64,000 bases of DNA, from contig JBBBDQ010001186.1 of the NCBI GenBank assembly GCA_037127315.1, positions 2,995,001 to 3,059,000 on the forward strand. Direction: 5' to 3'. Position numbers and translations under genes: made by a program. This document shows, piece by piece, positions 21,461 to 31,057 of the stretch. The notes under the pieces were generated by a model that was not told the origin of the DNA, did no database searches, and was given only the letters and a program-made list of their open reading frames with translations. Source of the DNA: Ascarosepion bandense. Taxonomy: Eukaryota > Mollusca > Cephalopoda > Sepiida > Sepiidae. Within the stretch, counting starts at the first letter, position 1. Every line of letters starts with the position of its first letter.

Positions 21461-21461
21461 T

Positions 21462-21512
21462 CTCTGTGTGTGTGTGTGTGTGTGTGTGCGTGTGTGCGTG
21501 CGTGCGTTTCTT
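21462..21512. repeat. (GT)n/(GC)-rich microsatellite
   Basis: GT repeats grading into GCGT units. Flanked by T-rich low-complexity sequence to 21660, which creates a false 200-codon open frame. Confidence 0.93.
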
Positions 21513-21654
21513 TTTTCTTTCGTTTTTTATTCACTTTCTTTCTCATTTGATACTTTTCTTATTTTTTGGAGGGATTCAATTTCTTTCTTCACTTTTTTGA
21601 ATTTTTTTCATTGTTTCACTTTCTTTCTTGCTTTCTTTCATTATTCATTTAATT

Positions 21655-21658
<4 letters not shown>

Positions 21659-21700
<42 letters not shown>
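21659..21700. repeat. (TA)n microsatellite
   Basis: About 20 TA units directly at the hammerhead end of SINE-B. Confidence 0.98.
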
Positions 21701-21704
21701 TATA

Positions 21705-22005
21705 GTCATCTGCAGACAGATCTGTTTCGCTGTGTCACAGCTCATCAGTACGGTTAGACTCCGATTGCTTTTTTACCCAGGATTGAAACCCGACCAAATT
21801 GGCGTCAGTCGGCGATTCTACCTCTGGGCTATGGGCGTTCGGTGGACGAAGGCAGACTTTTTAGCGCGTATGTCATTATACACGCCCAATAGCCAGGGTG
21901 CTCTAATTCATTATTGAATGAGCGATGCGTATATGCCGGAGTAGCTACTGTTTTCAAAGTCTCCCATTCTTCCAGAGTGCTCAATCAGGGTGCGAGAGCG
22001 TAAAT
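21705..22005 (-). mobile_element. SINE-B, tRNA-derived SINE carrying a 3' hammerhead (best copy)
   Basis: Minus strand. A ~165-nt leader (22005-21840) is followed by a tRNA-like segment: box A TAGCCCAGAGGTAGAATCG (around 21830-21812) and box B GGGTTTCAATCC (21791-21780), about 30 nt apart as in tRNA genes. Then a short linker and a hammerhead (21753-21710), then GATGACTATAG and (TA)n. Three more copies (27728, 32916, 46411) share this order. This is a pol III-type short retroelement; the ribozyme at its 3' end would trim or circularise transcripts. Confidence 0.82.
21710..21753 (-). ncRNA. hammerhead ribozyme at the 3' end of SINE-B
   Basis: On the minus strand: stem I CCGTA (21753-21749), core CTGATGA (21748-21742), stem II GCTGT (21741-21737) with ACAGC (21733-21729) around a 3-nt loop, GAA (21728-21726), stem III as the 10-nt palindrome ACAGATCTGT (21725-21716), and cleavage residue C at 21715. 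The stem I partner TGCAG (21714-21710) pairs imperfectly here. In the copy at 46.4 kb the same strand reads TACGG, fully complementary to CCGTA, which supports the assignment. Palindromic stem III suggests action as an RNA dimer. Confidence 0.78.
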
Positions 22006-22007
22006 AC

Positions 22008-22030
22008 TATATATATATATATATATATAT
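22008..22030. repeat. (TA)n microsatellite
   Basis: About 11 TA units at the other end of the SINE-B copy. Confidence 0.93.
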
Positions 22031-22035
22031 TACTC

Positions 22036-22040
22036 TCTTT

Positions 22041-22072
<32 letters not shown>

Positions 22073-22075
22073 TCA
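22036..22075. repeat. (TTTC)n microsatellite
   Basis: About nine TTTC units inside a T/C-rich tract that extends to 22340. Confidence 0.95.
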
Positions 22076-22362
22076 CGTACTTTTACCATTTTCCTCTTAA
22101 ACTTTCATTTTTCTTCTTTTCCCCTCCTTCCCTTTATTTCTTTTTTATTTGTTCTTTTCTTTATCTTTTTTTCTTTATTTCCTCTCTCTTCATTTCTTTT
22201 CTTGAACTTTTTAAGCAAATCTCTTAAATCTTTTCTCTTCATTTTAATTCTATCGATATTTTCCGAGTCTGTTACTCGGTTTTCTTTTACTCTTCCCTCC
22301 TCCCCATCTCACTCTCTCTTTAGCTTGACCATCACTCCTTTTCGACACTCTTTTTTTTCCTT

Positions 22363-22671
22363 GGATGTGCGTTGTAGTGCATTGGATATCGGCTCGGAAC
22401 GAGAAACTGGGGAGTCGAGTTCGAATTCCAGTTGAATTCATTGCATTCACTTACGCGCAAATACCCTTTGAAAAGGGATTAATCCGTCTATTCCTTCCAA
22501 TTATGGGTTAAATAACAGGACAGGTTGGGTTCTATAGCCTTGACTGGCAACTAGTCTACCGCAGAAAGTAATGGGAATCTACTGTGGGATAATCTTCTGC
22601 TCAGTCAGTCATGTCTCTTTCGAGACATGATCGCCCAAGCGTGTATCCTGTATGGCACTTAACTGACTGAC
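22363..22671 (+). mobile_element. SINE-A, full-length
   Basis: Head GGATGTGCGTTGTAGTGC, box A region around 22372, box B GAGTTCGAATTCC near 22418, body with TTGCATTCACTTACGCGC, hairpin CATGTCTC-TTTC-GAGACATG, and terminal CTGACTGA. Plus strand. It is the copy with the best preserved tRNA-like promoter in this family. Confidence 0.88.
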
Positions 22672-22916
22672 TTTTCCTTTTCCTTTTCGCCTCTCCCACT
22701 CTCTCTTTCTTTCCCTCACCTTTTTTTTTTTTTCGTCACTCTGTTTCCTTCTCCGTTTTGGCTTCTCTCGCTTTCATCACTCTATCAATTTCCATTTTAA
22801 TTAGCCTGTTATTTCTCATTCTCTACGGCCTTAATGTCATATCTTACCACTTGGAAACTTAACCACCCTCTTTCGTTTTCTTTTCTTGTATTCTTTCATT
22901 TCTTCCAAGACAAACG

Positions 22917-22969
<53 letters not shown>

Positions 22970-22977
22970 ACACAAAT
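22917..22977. repeat. (CA)n microsatellite
   Basis: CG-rich start (GCACGCGCGCGC) followed by about 24 CA units. Confidence 0.97.
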
Positions 22978-23189
22978 AAACAGACAAAAAGCGACTGTAG
23001 TGATTGATATTCACGAATAAATAATTCCAGTAAGAAAAAAAAATAGTGGCAGATTAATGGAGAAAAACAAAACAGAAAAAGAAAAAAAAAGATACAGAAA
23101 TAAAAGAAAAGAACAAATAAAAAAAGAATGTTCAAAGAAACAGAAGAAAAAAAATGTCGAAATTGCTTAGAAAACGAAGAACCACAGAT

Positions 23190-23580
23190 CTTCTTCTTTT
23201 ATGTGCCCTATCCTTTCAGGACGTAGGCGATCATGGCTCTCCACGTCTCCTTATCTCCAGTGGCTTTTCATGTTTTCTTCTGTTACTCCACACAACCCCC
23301 GTTCCATCATCCACCTGATCAGGCCTTTCAAATATGTTATCTACTGCTTATCCCTGTCACTTTTTCCTTCTATCTGGCCTGTCAGTATCAGGTTCTCCAA
23401 GCCCTCCTTCATCATTGCATGTCCTAGGAACTTTAGCTGTCTCTTCCTGATGTTCAATATTAATTTCCTTTTTGTTTCCATTATTTTCAAAACCTCCTCA
23501 TTGCTCACATGTTTAGTCCATAATATCCGCAGCATCCTTCTGTAAAACCACATTTCCGCTGCTTCAAGTGTTTTCTTCAA
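23190..23580 (-). mobile_element. RTE-type LINE C-terminal fragment
   Basis: The minus frame 23580-23341 reads KKTLEAAEMWFYRRMLRILW, then EEVLKIMETKRKLILNIRKR and QLKFLGHAMMKEGLENLILTG, QIEGKSDRDKQ. This is the conserved post-RT tail of RTE-like LINE proteins (E..E.W..RRMLRI.W ... LKFLGH..R..GLE.L...G.IEGKR.RGRQ). The polymerase and endonuclease are missing. The 3' part (23340-23190) carries the UTR with TATCCTTTCAGG. Confidence 0.8.
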
Positions 23581-23629
23581 TCTCAGCAGATGCGTAAAAC
23601 CCTCTTAACAGAGCCTTGTTAAAATATCC

Positions 23630-23922
23630 GTCAGTCAGTTAAGTGCCGTACGTGATACGCAAATAGGCGTGTCTCTTTCGATCCATGATTGTTTCGGCAG
23701 AAGATTTTCTCGCAGTTGTTTGTCGTTTCTTCCTGCGGCAGACTCGTTGCCAACCAAGGCTAAATAACCTAATTTGCTCTGCTATTAAACCTACAGCTGG
23801 AAGGAGAAGAGATGGCTTAATACGTTTCCTAAGACTATTTGCGTGTAAGAGAATTTAATTGGAATTCGAACGCGGCTATCCGAATTCGCATTCCGAGCCA
23901 ACATTCATTACACCACAGCGCA
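23630..23922 (-). mobile_element. SINE-A, diverged
   Basis: Minus strand. The CTGA terminus starts at 23630, the hairpin region is partly lost, and the head ends at GCGCTGTGGTGTAATGAATG around 23922. More diverged than the 45.3 or 47 kb copies. Confidence 0.78.
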
Positions 23923-24800
23923 TAATATATCTGGTCTAAATATCTATTCATACTATTACTCCATAGAAATAATTTTCTTGAAGACTACTTGTATCTTTCA
24001 ACAATTTTGAGAGCAAGAGGACTGATAGTAGCAACAGATTTAGGCAGAATGTTGCTGGTGTGACAAAGGAGATAGCATAATCCTGATAGAAACAGAGGAA
24101 AAGACTAATATTATTGGATGAGATAAAATTTGACTAATAAAATCAACGAAAGAGAAACGAATCTATGCCTTTGTTTGGCACATGGTCAAATGGGCGTTTT
24201 GCGAATAGATGATATTATTGCATCAGCCGTCCAACTAAAATGAGTTTGTTGACTTCGAAAAGCAGAATTCAATTTCTTTTAACCCGCTTTGAACATCGAT
24301 GTTTGGTGCCGATAGGTAATACGCAACTATGTCAGCCATTGTGGAATGGACTTTATGAGAATGAATGACTGAAGAAATAAAACCCAAACAATAATAAACG
24401 AATGAGTAAGCGAACAAATATAGAATAACAGTTACCCTCAAGAGACGCAAAACGGAAGCCAGTGTTGATTACGAAACAAACTTAAATTAGATGTTTCATA
24501 AATACAAGACCAGAATAAGATTTTTAAAAAAAATCGGTGACCTCAAAACTAAGGTTAATAAAATCACTTGTTCTTATAGCTGAGGGGAAAGAGAGAGAGA
24601 GAAAGAGAGAGAGAGAGATATTAAAGAATGGAAGAGGAAGCCAAAAAGAAAATAAGGAAAAAGTGTAAAAAGAGGAAAAGAAAAGAAAGAAAAAGTATAG
24701 AATAATAATATATCGTTAAAGAAACTGGTGGAACAAAGCCATTATTTTTCCAGACGGAGAGGGCATCCATAAAATCAGCATTTCAGAATGCTGCTGTTAG
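23923..24800. other. unassigned interval
   Basis: No coding or mobile-element signature recognised. A GA-rich tract with (GA)n lies at 24587-24620 and extends as purine-rich sequence to 24720. Confidence 0.45.
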
Positions 24801-24802
24801 TT

Positions 24803-24990
24803 TTCTTAATCATTTCACCCCATGCAAGGCAAGAAGACTACTAAGACGCAAGTGGGGTGGAGTGGGGCTAGAAAGCGTTAGTCAATATGAAACAAAATAC
24901 TATGAAGGAAAGAGGACGATAAAAGAACAGAAATCAATAAGACAGAAGATAAAGATTGACATTGCATTTAAATTTTTAAGATCAAAATAG
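24803..24990 (-). mobile_element. LINE 3' end fragment, CR1/Jockey-like
   Basis: TTAATCATTTCACCCCATGCAAGGCAAG on the plus strand is the LINE tail. The sequence continues with a diverged 3' UTR to ATTGACATTGCATTTAAATTTTTAAG and is joined directly to an RTE fragment at about 24990. Confidence 0.7.
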
Positions 24991-25262
24991 GGTGGGTTGC
25001 TCGGTCCATGATATCCGCAGCATCCTTCTGAAGAACCACATTTCAGTTGCTTCAAGTTTTTTCTTCATCGTCGAAGATATTGTCCAATATTCACTGCCAT
25101 ATTGAAGAACAGACATTACATAGCAATCCAGTACTCTCCTCTTTGTTTCTAGTAAAATTGTCCTGTCTCTTAATACTTTACTCAACTTCTGGAATGCTTC
25201 TTTCGCCATGGCAATTCGCCTTCGAATCTCAGTGTCTTACTTTCCGTCTTCTGTTAGAACAC
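24990..25262 (-). mobile_element. RTE-type LINE C-terminal fragment
   Basis: The minus frame 25209-24982 reads MAKEAFQKLSKVLRDRTILL, then ETKRRVLDCYVMSVLQYGSEYWTIS, MKKKLEATEMWFFRRMLRISW. This is the region just after the reverse transcriptase (the LQYGSE.WT motif) in RTE-like proteins. It overlaps in content with the copies at 23190 and 25375 and reads on the same strand, so the three may be pieces of separate insertions or of one duplicated locus. Confidence 0.82.
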
Positions 25263-25374
25263 TAAATCACTAATAAGTAGTTAGTATGAAAATATAAAAG
25301 CGATTTCTGTGGTGAAAATACCAGCAATACAGTATTTGACTCTCGAGAAATACCCTCTTTATATATTTTCTCCC

Positions 25375-25615
25375 TGTCTATTTTTCACTTTATCTGGCCT
25401 GTTAGTATCAGGTTCTCCAAGCCTTTTTCCTCATTGCATGCCCCAGAAACTTTAGCTGTTTCTTCCTGATGCTCAGTATTGATTTCCTTTTCGTTTTCAT
25501 CATTTCTAAAACCTTATCATTGCTCACATGCTCGGTCCATGATATCCGCAGAATCCTTCTGTAGAACGACATTTCAGTTGCTTCAAGTTTTTCTTTCATC
25601 TTTCATATAAAAGTA
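25375..25615 (-). mobile_element. RTE-type LINE C-terminal fragment
   Basis: The minus frame 25599-25408 reads MKEKLEATEMSFYRRILRIS, then WTEHVSNDKVLEMMKTKRKSI and LKFLGHAMRKKAW. Same block as 23580-23440, with a different breakpoint. Confidence 0.82.
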
Positions 25616-26123
25616 TTTTTGAAAAAGGCACCGGGTAGCTATATTCCGGCGGTGTAAAAATGACTTAAGCCGTGATGTCAGGTCAGTTTAAGCTTGAACC
25701 TAAAATAAAGACGACCTAATGTTAAGAAATGTAAAACAGTAGGGCAGACAAATGCGAAAAGATCTTTATGGGAGAAGCTGAGAGAGAAAGCAATTTACTT
25801 ATCTGACGTACTTGTTTAACTGGGTAGCAAAGCGAGGACAAAAAGATATGTTAAAAAGCTAAACGTTGCTTCGAGCTACAAAGGATAAGAATTCGCGAAG
25901 AACTGTGATCATCAAGCAGAAAGAGCATAGGACGTAAAAAAGAGGGAATGGCTGCATATTGAAGAATATTATTCTTGTCCTTGTTTATATGATACGAGTG
26001 GGCCCATACCGCCAAAAAATGACGGCAAAATAACTCTTTCGATTTGCCGTATAAAATGATGACCCTACTATGAGTAGCGATTGTGGAAATCTGAAAGGGA
26101 GGCACTTAGAGGCTGAGATTTTT

Positions 26124-26192
26124 CTGAGGAGGAGGAGGAGGACAAGAAGGAGGAGGACAAGAAGGAGGAGGAGAAGAAGTGGGAGGGAGGCA
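26124..26192. repeat. polypurine GGA/GAA tract
   Basis: Imperfect (GGA)n and (GAAGGA)n, entirely purine over most of 65 bases. Confidence 0.9.
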
Positions 26193-26374
26193 AACTCCAG
26201 CAGTGACTTCATTTTCATACTACATTACTATCGTATACATCGTATATACAACTTAAGAATGAGTTTGAGTATAAGTACGTTAATGCGCTAAATTAAACGG
26301 AATAACTTTTTGTTCATAGTAGTAGAGTTCTAATCTACTCTTGCCCTCTTTTCCATTCTCGAGCTGTTAGAGCA

Positions 26375-27190
26375 CAGTCAGTTAAGTGCCATACATGATA
26401 CACACTTTGGGTGATCATGTCTCGAAAGAGACATGACTGACTGGGCAGAAGATTATCCCGCTGTAGGTTGCCATTGACTTTCGACGGTAGACTGGTTGCC
26501 AGCAAAGGCTATAGAATCCAATCTGTCCTGTTATTTAACTCATAGCTACAGTTGAAAGACATTATATTATTAAGTAGTAATTAGTGAGGGATCAGTTTAT
26601 TACTTCATAACAATATAAAACTGACCTCCCACTTTAGGCCCAGTAGAAGCCATAATCATGTTTTCAACTATTATATTCAGTTAGTCAGTTAAGTGCCATA
26701 CGTGATACACGCTTGGGCGATCATGTCTCGAAAGAGACATGACTGACTGGGCAGAAGATTATCCCGCTGTAGGTTGCCATTGACTTTCGACGGTAGACTG
26801 GTTGCCAGCAAAGGCTATAGAATCCAATCTGTCCTGTTATTTAACTCATAGCTACAGTTGGAAGACATTATATTATTAAGTAGTAATTAGTGAGGGATCA
26901 GTTTATTACTTCATAACAATATAAAACTGACCTCCCACTTTAGGCACAGTAGAAGCCATAATCATGTTTTCAACTATTATATTCAGTTAGTCAGTTAAGT
27001 GCCATACGTGATACACGCTTTGGGTGATCATGTCTCGAAAGAGACATGACTGACTAGGCAGAAGATTATCCCGCAGTAGGTTACCATTACTTTCTGCGTC
27101 AGACTGGTTGCCATCTAAGGCTATAAAATCAAACCTGTTCTGTTATTTAGCCCATAACTGGAGATAAGAGACGGATTAATACCTTTCACC
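26375..27190 (-). mobile_element. triplicated SINE-A/hairpin composite
   Basis: Three SINE-A 3' halves on the minus strand (starts near 26375, 26680 and 26984) are separated by the hairpin spacer also seen at 8379-8510. The period is about 306 bp (equivalent points 26381, 26688, 26994). The first two units are almost identical, with only a few substitutions over ~300 bp, including shared unusual bases such as CCGCTGTAGG and GACTTTCGACGG, so the extra unit arose by recent tandem duplication. None has the tRNA-like head. Confidence 0.85.
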
Positions 27191-27289
27191 TAAAATAGGA
27201 CGACTATGGTCAATCAGGTGGCATGGTAACATAAAGGAAACGTAACGTAAAGGAAATATTTAATTTCTCTTATTTTCTTTACATTTATA

Positions 27290-27700
27290 AATCTACCATT
27301 CGACCGAGCATTGAACACCGTTGCCATATCTCGTCGAATGCTCCTGCTTTCCATCTTAAGGTTCTCAACAAAATTCAGATGAGGATCTGCACTATAATCG
27401 ATCCTGATTTGCCAGCCCGCCTTCAGTCGCTTTCTCACTGACGTGATGTGGCTTCCCTCTGTCTTTTCTATTTCATGTCGAGCTTTTTTTTCCTCGTTTC
27501 CCGAACACATATTAACGCGTTCTGCGAAATTGGCATCTAGGCCCCACCCTTTATACCGTTAAGTTAGTTAAATGTTACCGTCTCTTCTACTCTAATAGTT
27601 TCTTTTTTCGCACTTCTCGTTTGTGGAACTCACTTTTGTTTGCTTCCTTCCCTGATATCTACAATCACCAATTTTTTTTTCTTTTGCTGTAACTACCTTA
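27290..27700 (+). mobile_element. diverged LINE C-terminal fragment
   Basis: Plus strand follows the LINE from GTTGCCATATCTCGTCGAAT through the CGATCCTGATTTGCC, GACGTGATGTGGCTTCCCTC and TTTGTGGAACTCACTT blocks, the last encoding the WNS motif. Frames are broken. Similar in age to the copy at 8683-9500. Confidence 0.7.
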
Positions 27701-27727
27701 CTTAGGTCGAAATGAGTATATAGATAT

Positions 27728-28036
27728 AGTCAGACAGATCTGTTTCGCTGTATCACAGCTCATCAATACGGTTAGACATCCGATTGCTTTTACCCAGGAT
27801 TGAAACCCGACCGAATTGGCGTCAGCCGGCGATTCTGCCGCTGAGCTATGTAGAAGTGCTCGGTAGAAGAAGGTAAACTTTTAGCGTATCATATGCCATG
27901 TAAACATACACCATACATTAGTGCTCTAATTCATTACTGAATGAATGATTCGTAGATACTAGAGTGGCTACTGTTTTTTTAAAAGTCTACCATTCTTCCA
28001 GAGTGCTCAATCAGGGTGTGAGAGCGTAAATAGTCA
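27728..28036 (-). mobile_element. SINE-B, full-length, decayed hammerhead
   Basis: Minus strand. Same leader, box A (TAGCTCAGCGGCAGAATCG near 27845-27827) and box B (GGGTTTCAATCC near 27807-27796) as the 21.7 kb copy. At the hammerhead the core reads TTGATGA and the stem I 3' side is deleted, so this ribozyme is broken. Confidence 0.82.
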
Positions 28037-28349
28037 TAGATATAAAGGATTTTAATTTTTTGTATTTACTAAATTAGTGTTTTAAACGTACATGTCATAC
28101 AAAATAAATATAAATTTAAAAACAGTTGGTGTTTGCATAAAATTTCACAATGTGAGTTATCTGGACAGTCAATAAGTTGGATGTTATCAGAGGCTGGCCA
28201 TGTTAGAAGATAGAAATTTCATGGGAACACAGAGAAAAAGACGTCGTCCTTTATGACGTTACTTTTATTTTCACTTATCTCCCTTGGCAGACCCCACTGA
28301 AGACGATAACAAGAATACCTGTTGCATACACATATATATATACATATAT

Positions 28350-29087
28350 AATCTAAACTTATTTATGAATGGAACATTGTCACTGTGTGTGTATGTGTGT
28401 GTGTGTATGTGTGTGTGTGTATGTGTGACTGTGTGTCCTTTACCTATAGATCCTGAAACGGCTGAACCGATTTTCTTGAATATTTACAGTTGTACAATAA
28501 GCATCTGCAAGTGTCCTTATCTAGGTTTTGTTTCGAGGTACCCCCGATAAATATCGAAAATCTATAATCGAAAAAATCGGGTTAGAGAAGGAATGGTTCG
28601 ATTTTAATCAAATTTGATACACTCATAGACAAAGACATAAGAAACGATATTCAGAAGTTTCAAGGTTGCAGTTCTTACAATAGTGCAAAAAATCGATAAT
28701 ATATATATATATATATAAAAGGCAAGATGTTTGTGTGTGTGTGTTTATCTGCCTGTATGTCTGTATTTTTTTCAGCCCTTTTATTTTAGTTTTTGCTTCG
28801 GGTTTGGCTCTAAGTAGGTATAATTGTAGTTCTTAGTCCCAGCCATGATACCAGAGAACTTATTTAGCCTTCAAAATTCAGTTTACGACGAAATAAACTA
28901 ATATCGACATCAGGAAATTAAAATTTAACTTACATCCATTCATTTTTCTTTCAGTCTACGGTTTCGCTTTAACTGGAAACAACTATTGCTTTTTAGTCTT
29001 TCGTGCCAACGTCCAAAGAGTCTGAGCTCCAGGACAATGGATTAGTTTTAAAGCTTTCACGCCCAAGCAACGCCGGGCTATGCTGCT

Positions 29088-29090
<3 letters not shown>
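28350..29090 (+). mobile_element. Helitron-like non-autonomous unit, copy 1
   Basis: Two blocks. The first (28350-28700) starts AAACTTATTTATGAATGGAA, has a (GT)n and CCTGAAACGGCTGAACCGAT, and ends at GCAAAAAATCGATAAT plus (TA)n. The second (28718-29090) starts GGCAAGATGTTTGTGTG and ends AAGCAACGCCGGGCTATGCTG before (TA)n. The GC-rich terminal phrase resembles Helitron 3' ends, and no Rep/helicase is present. The same two-block unit recurs at 55896-56660. Confidence 0.6.

Positions 29091-29126
<36 letters not shown>
29088..29126. repeat. (TA)n microsatellite
   Basis: About 18 TA units at the 3' end of the Helitron-like unit. Confidence 0.97.
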
Positions 29127-29129
<3 letters not shown>

Positions 29130-30475
29130 AGCATTTTCGCAACACAGAATTTCCCATGTTTCGAAACTATATTTTATTATGATTCGATCTTCACGAGATT
29201 TTTCGGGTAAAAAATGATCGCTTGAAGATGGGGTTATAGTAAAAATATGATTCCGAAAAATGAAAAATTCTGTGTCGCAAATATGATGAATTAATTATAT
29301 TGCAATAATATTTAGCACTGCTTTTGTATTTAGCACGGTAAAATAAAAAATTAACGTTCTCATCGGCAACTATCAATACTCAAAATGAAAAAAAATTTTA
29401 CCGGCGGAATTTCAAAAAAACTAGATAGAAATCAATGTCTATTTTTAGATTTTGGACAACATTACTTTTAGATTGAGTTGTAAGTGAAAAATTTAAAAAT
29501 TTGGCTTTGTCTAGCTTTAAAAAGGGGAAGGGTGTAACGGAAGAAATAGGATGTGGTGTTTGACTGAGAAGTGAGCTAAACAAAATGGAAAGATTGGGGG
29601 GAAAAAGGAAAAAGAAAAGAAAAAAAGAAAAATTTAATTTCCGTAGAGATGCTAGGGACGTATTAAAAAAACTAGCGTTTATAAATAGGTTAAAGTATTA
29701 GAAAAAGATTTTTAGAAAAAACTTTATTTAGGGGAAAAAGGTGACATATAATTTATTTAAATGTAATTAAATTAATCTAATTAATTATAAACCAAGATTC
29801 AAAAATAAAATTAATAAAATTTATTAAAAAATTTAAAAAATTTCTTTAAAAAATATATTTTAAAAAAATATTAGGTGCAGGCAAAAAATATATATACATA
29901 TTTGCAGAAAAAATTGAGGGTTAAGTTAGTATAAGTATTCTTACTTCATAAAAGGTAGATATTAATAGAAGAAAGGAAGAGGAAGGTAGAGGTGTTCAAA
30001 TTTACTATTTAAAAATTTAATTAATTAATCAATCAATCAAAAACAATTTAATTTATATTTTCTCTCCTAAAAACTGAATTTAGAATTTAAATTTTAAATG
30101 TTCACAAATTTTGCCTTATGGCAGCACTTACTTATGAATTCTTTTCTAAAATTCAAGAGTACATTTGTCAATCTAACATGTTTTACTTATATTAAGTTTT
30201 CATGAGTGAAGATATGGAAAAAAAGAGGAAAGAAATTCTGGTATTTTTACTTTTGAGTTGTTTCATTGGCCAGTCATTATTCACGAGCATTTACAACACA
30301 AAAGAATACATACAATAATTTGGTTTTTTTTCTTTTTTTCTCTCCATATCACATTATCCTGTGAAAATTAAAAACAAATGAAGCATCTTAGAGTGATAAA
30401 CGTTTCCTATTTGTTCTGGATCGCATTCTGTAGGATTCTTATCCATATTTGATGTATATATTGATCTCAACTCTC
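29127..30475. other. unassigned AT-rich interval
   Basis: About 1.3 kb, very AT-rich with many AAAAA/TTTTT runs. No coding or mobile-element signature recognised. Confidence 0.5.
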
Positions 30476-30477
30476 TC

Positions 30478-30482
30478 CTCTT

Positions 30483-30532
<50 letters not shown>
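30478..30532. repeat. (TC)n/(TA)n compound microsatellite
   Basis: About 13 TC units followed by about 12 TA units and a few GATA units. Confidence 0.96.
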
Positions 30533-30604
30533 GATAGATATTGGATATCTCTACACTGGTCAGGGATGGTTCACCTCCTTGGTCAAGAACCATAAATTCA
30601 TTAT

Positions 30605-30752
30605 ACGCTCCATATATTCGATCATCGATTTTCGATATTTATCGAGGATACCTCGACACAAAACCTAGCTAAGAACACTCGCAGACGCTTATAGTTCAAC
30701 TGTGCAAATTTTCAAGAAAATCGGTTCAGCCGTTTCGGTGTCTATAGGTAAC

Positions 30753-30801
<49 letters not shown>

Positions 30802-30835
30802 GTTCCATTTATAAATAAGGTTAGATTTTTATCGC
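30605..30835 (-). mobile_element. Helitron-like unit, first-block fragment
   Basis: Reverse complement of the start of the units at 28350 and 55896: CCTTATTTATAAATGGAAC, (GT)n, CTATAGACACCGAAACGGCTG, then the CGAGGTATCC and ATCGAAAATCG phrases. The second block is absent. Confidence 0.7.
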
Positions 30836-30903
30836 ACAAAGAAATGTAGAGCGTTTATTTCCTGCGAACGGATAAGAACATATGTCCCACACACAGAAGC
30901 AAG

Positions 30904-30906
<3 letters not shown>

Positions 30907-30955
<49 letters not shown>
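30907..30955. repeat. (TA)n microsatellite
   Basis: About 24 TA units, adjacent to a mariner-type terminus. Confidence 0.98.
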
Positions 30956-30956
<1 letters not shown>

Positions 30957-30958
<2 letters not shown>

Positions 30959-31057
30959 TACTGTGCAAAAGTATTAAGTCAAGAACTATTTTATCTTTTA
31001 TGAGGAATCAAAATAAAGTTTAAAATCACCCCTGTCCAAACACTTTTGCACACTACC
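30957..31057. mobile_element. short Tc1/mariner terminal remnant
   Basis: CAGTACTGTGCAAAAGTATTAAG at the left and, inverted, AACACTTTTGCACACTACC at the right give a ~100-bp element with terminal repeats and almost no interior. It abuts the next element in inverted orientation at 31057/31058. Confidence 0.65.

Noticed and set aside
21309..22435. Frames of 70-200 codons rich in Phe and Tyr-Ile repeats
   Set aside because: They read through T-rich, (GT)n and (TA)n low-complexity DNA and across a SINE-B; not genes.
26070..26291. Arg-rich frame RRRRRTRRRR
   Set aside because: Translation of the GGA/AGG tract only.
26375..27190. CRISPR-like array
   Set aside because: The repeated unit is ~306 bp of SINE plus hairpin; there are no short repeats with unique spacers, and the genome is eukaryotic.
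27728..27775. Hammerhead in the 27.7 kb SINE-B
   Set aside because: Core reads TTGATGA and the stem I partner is missing.
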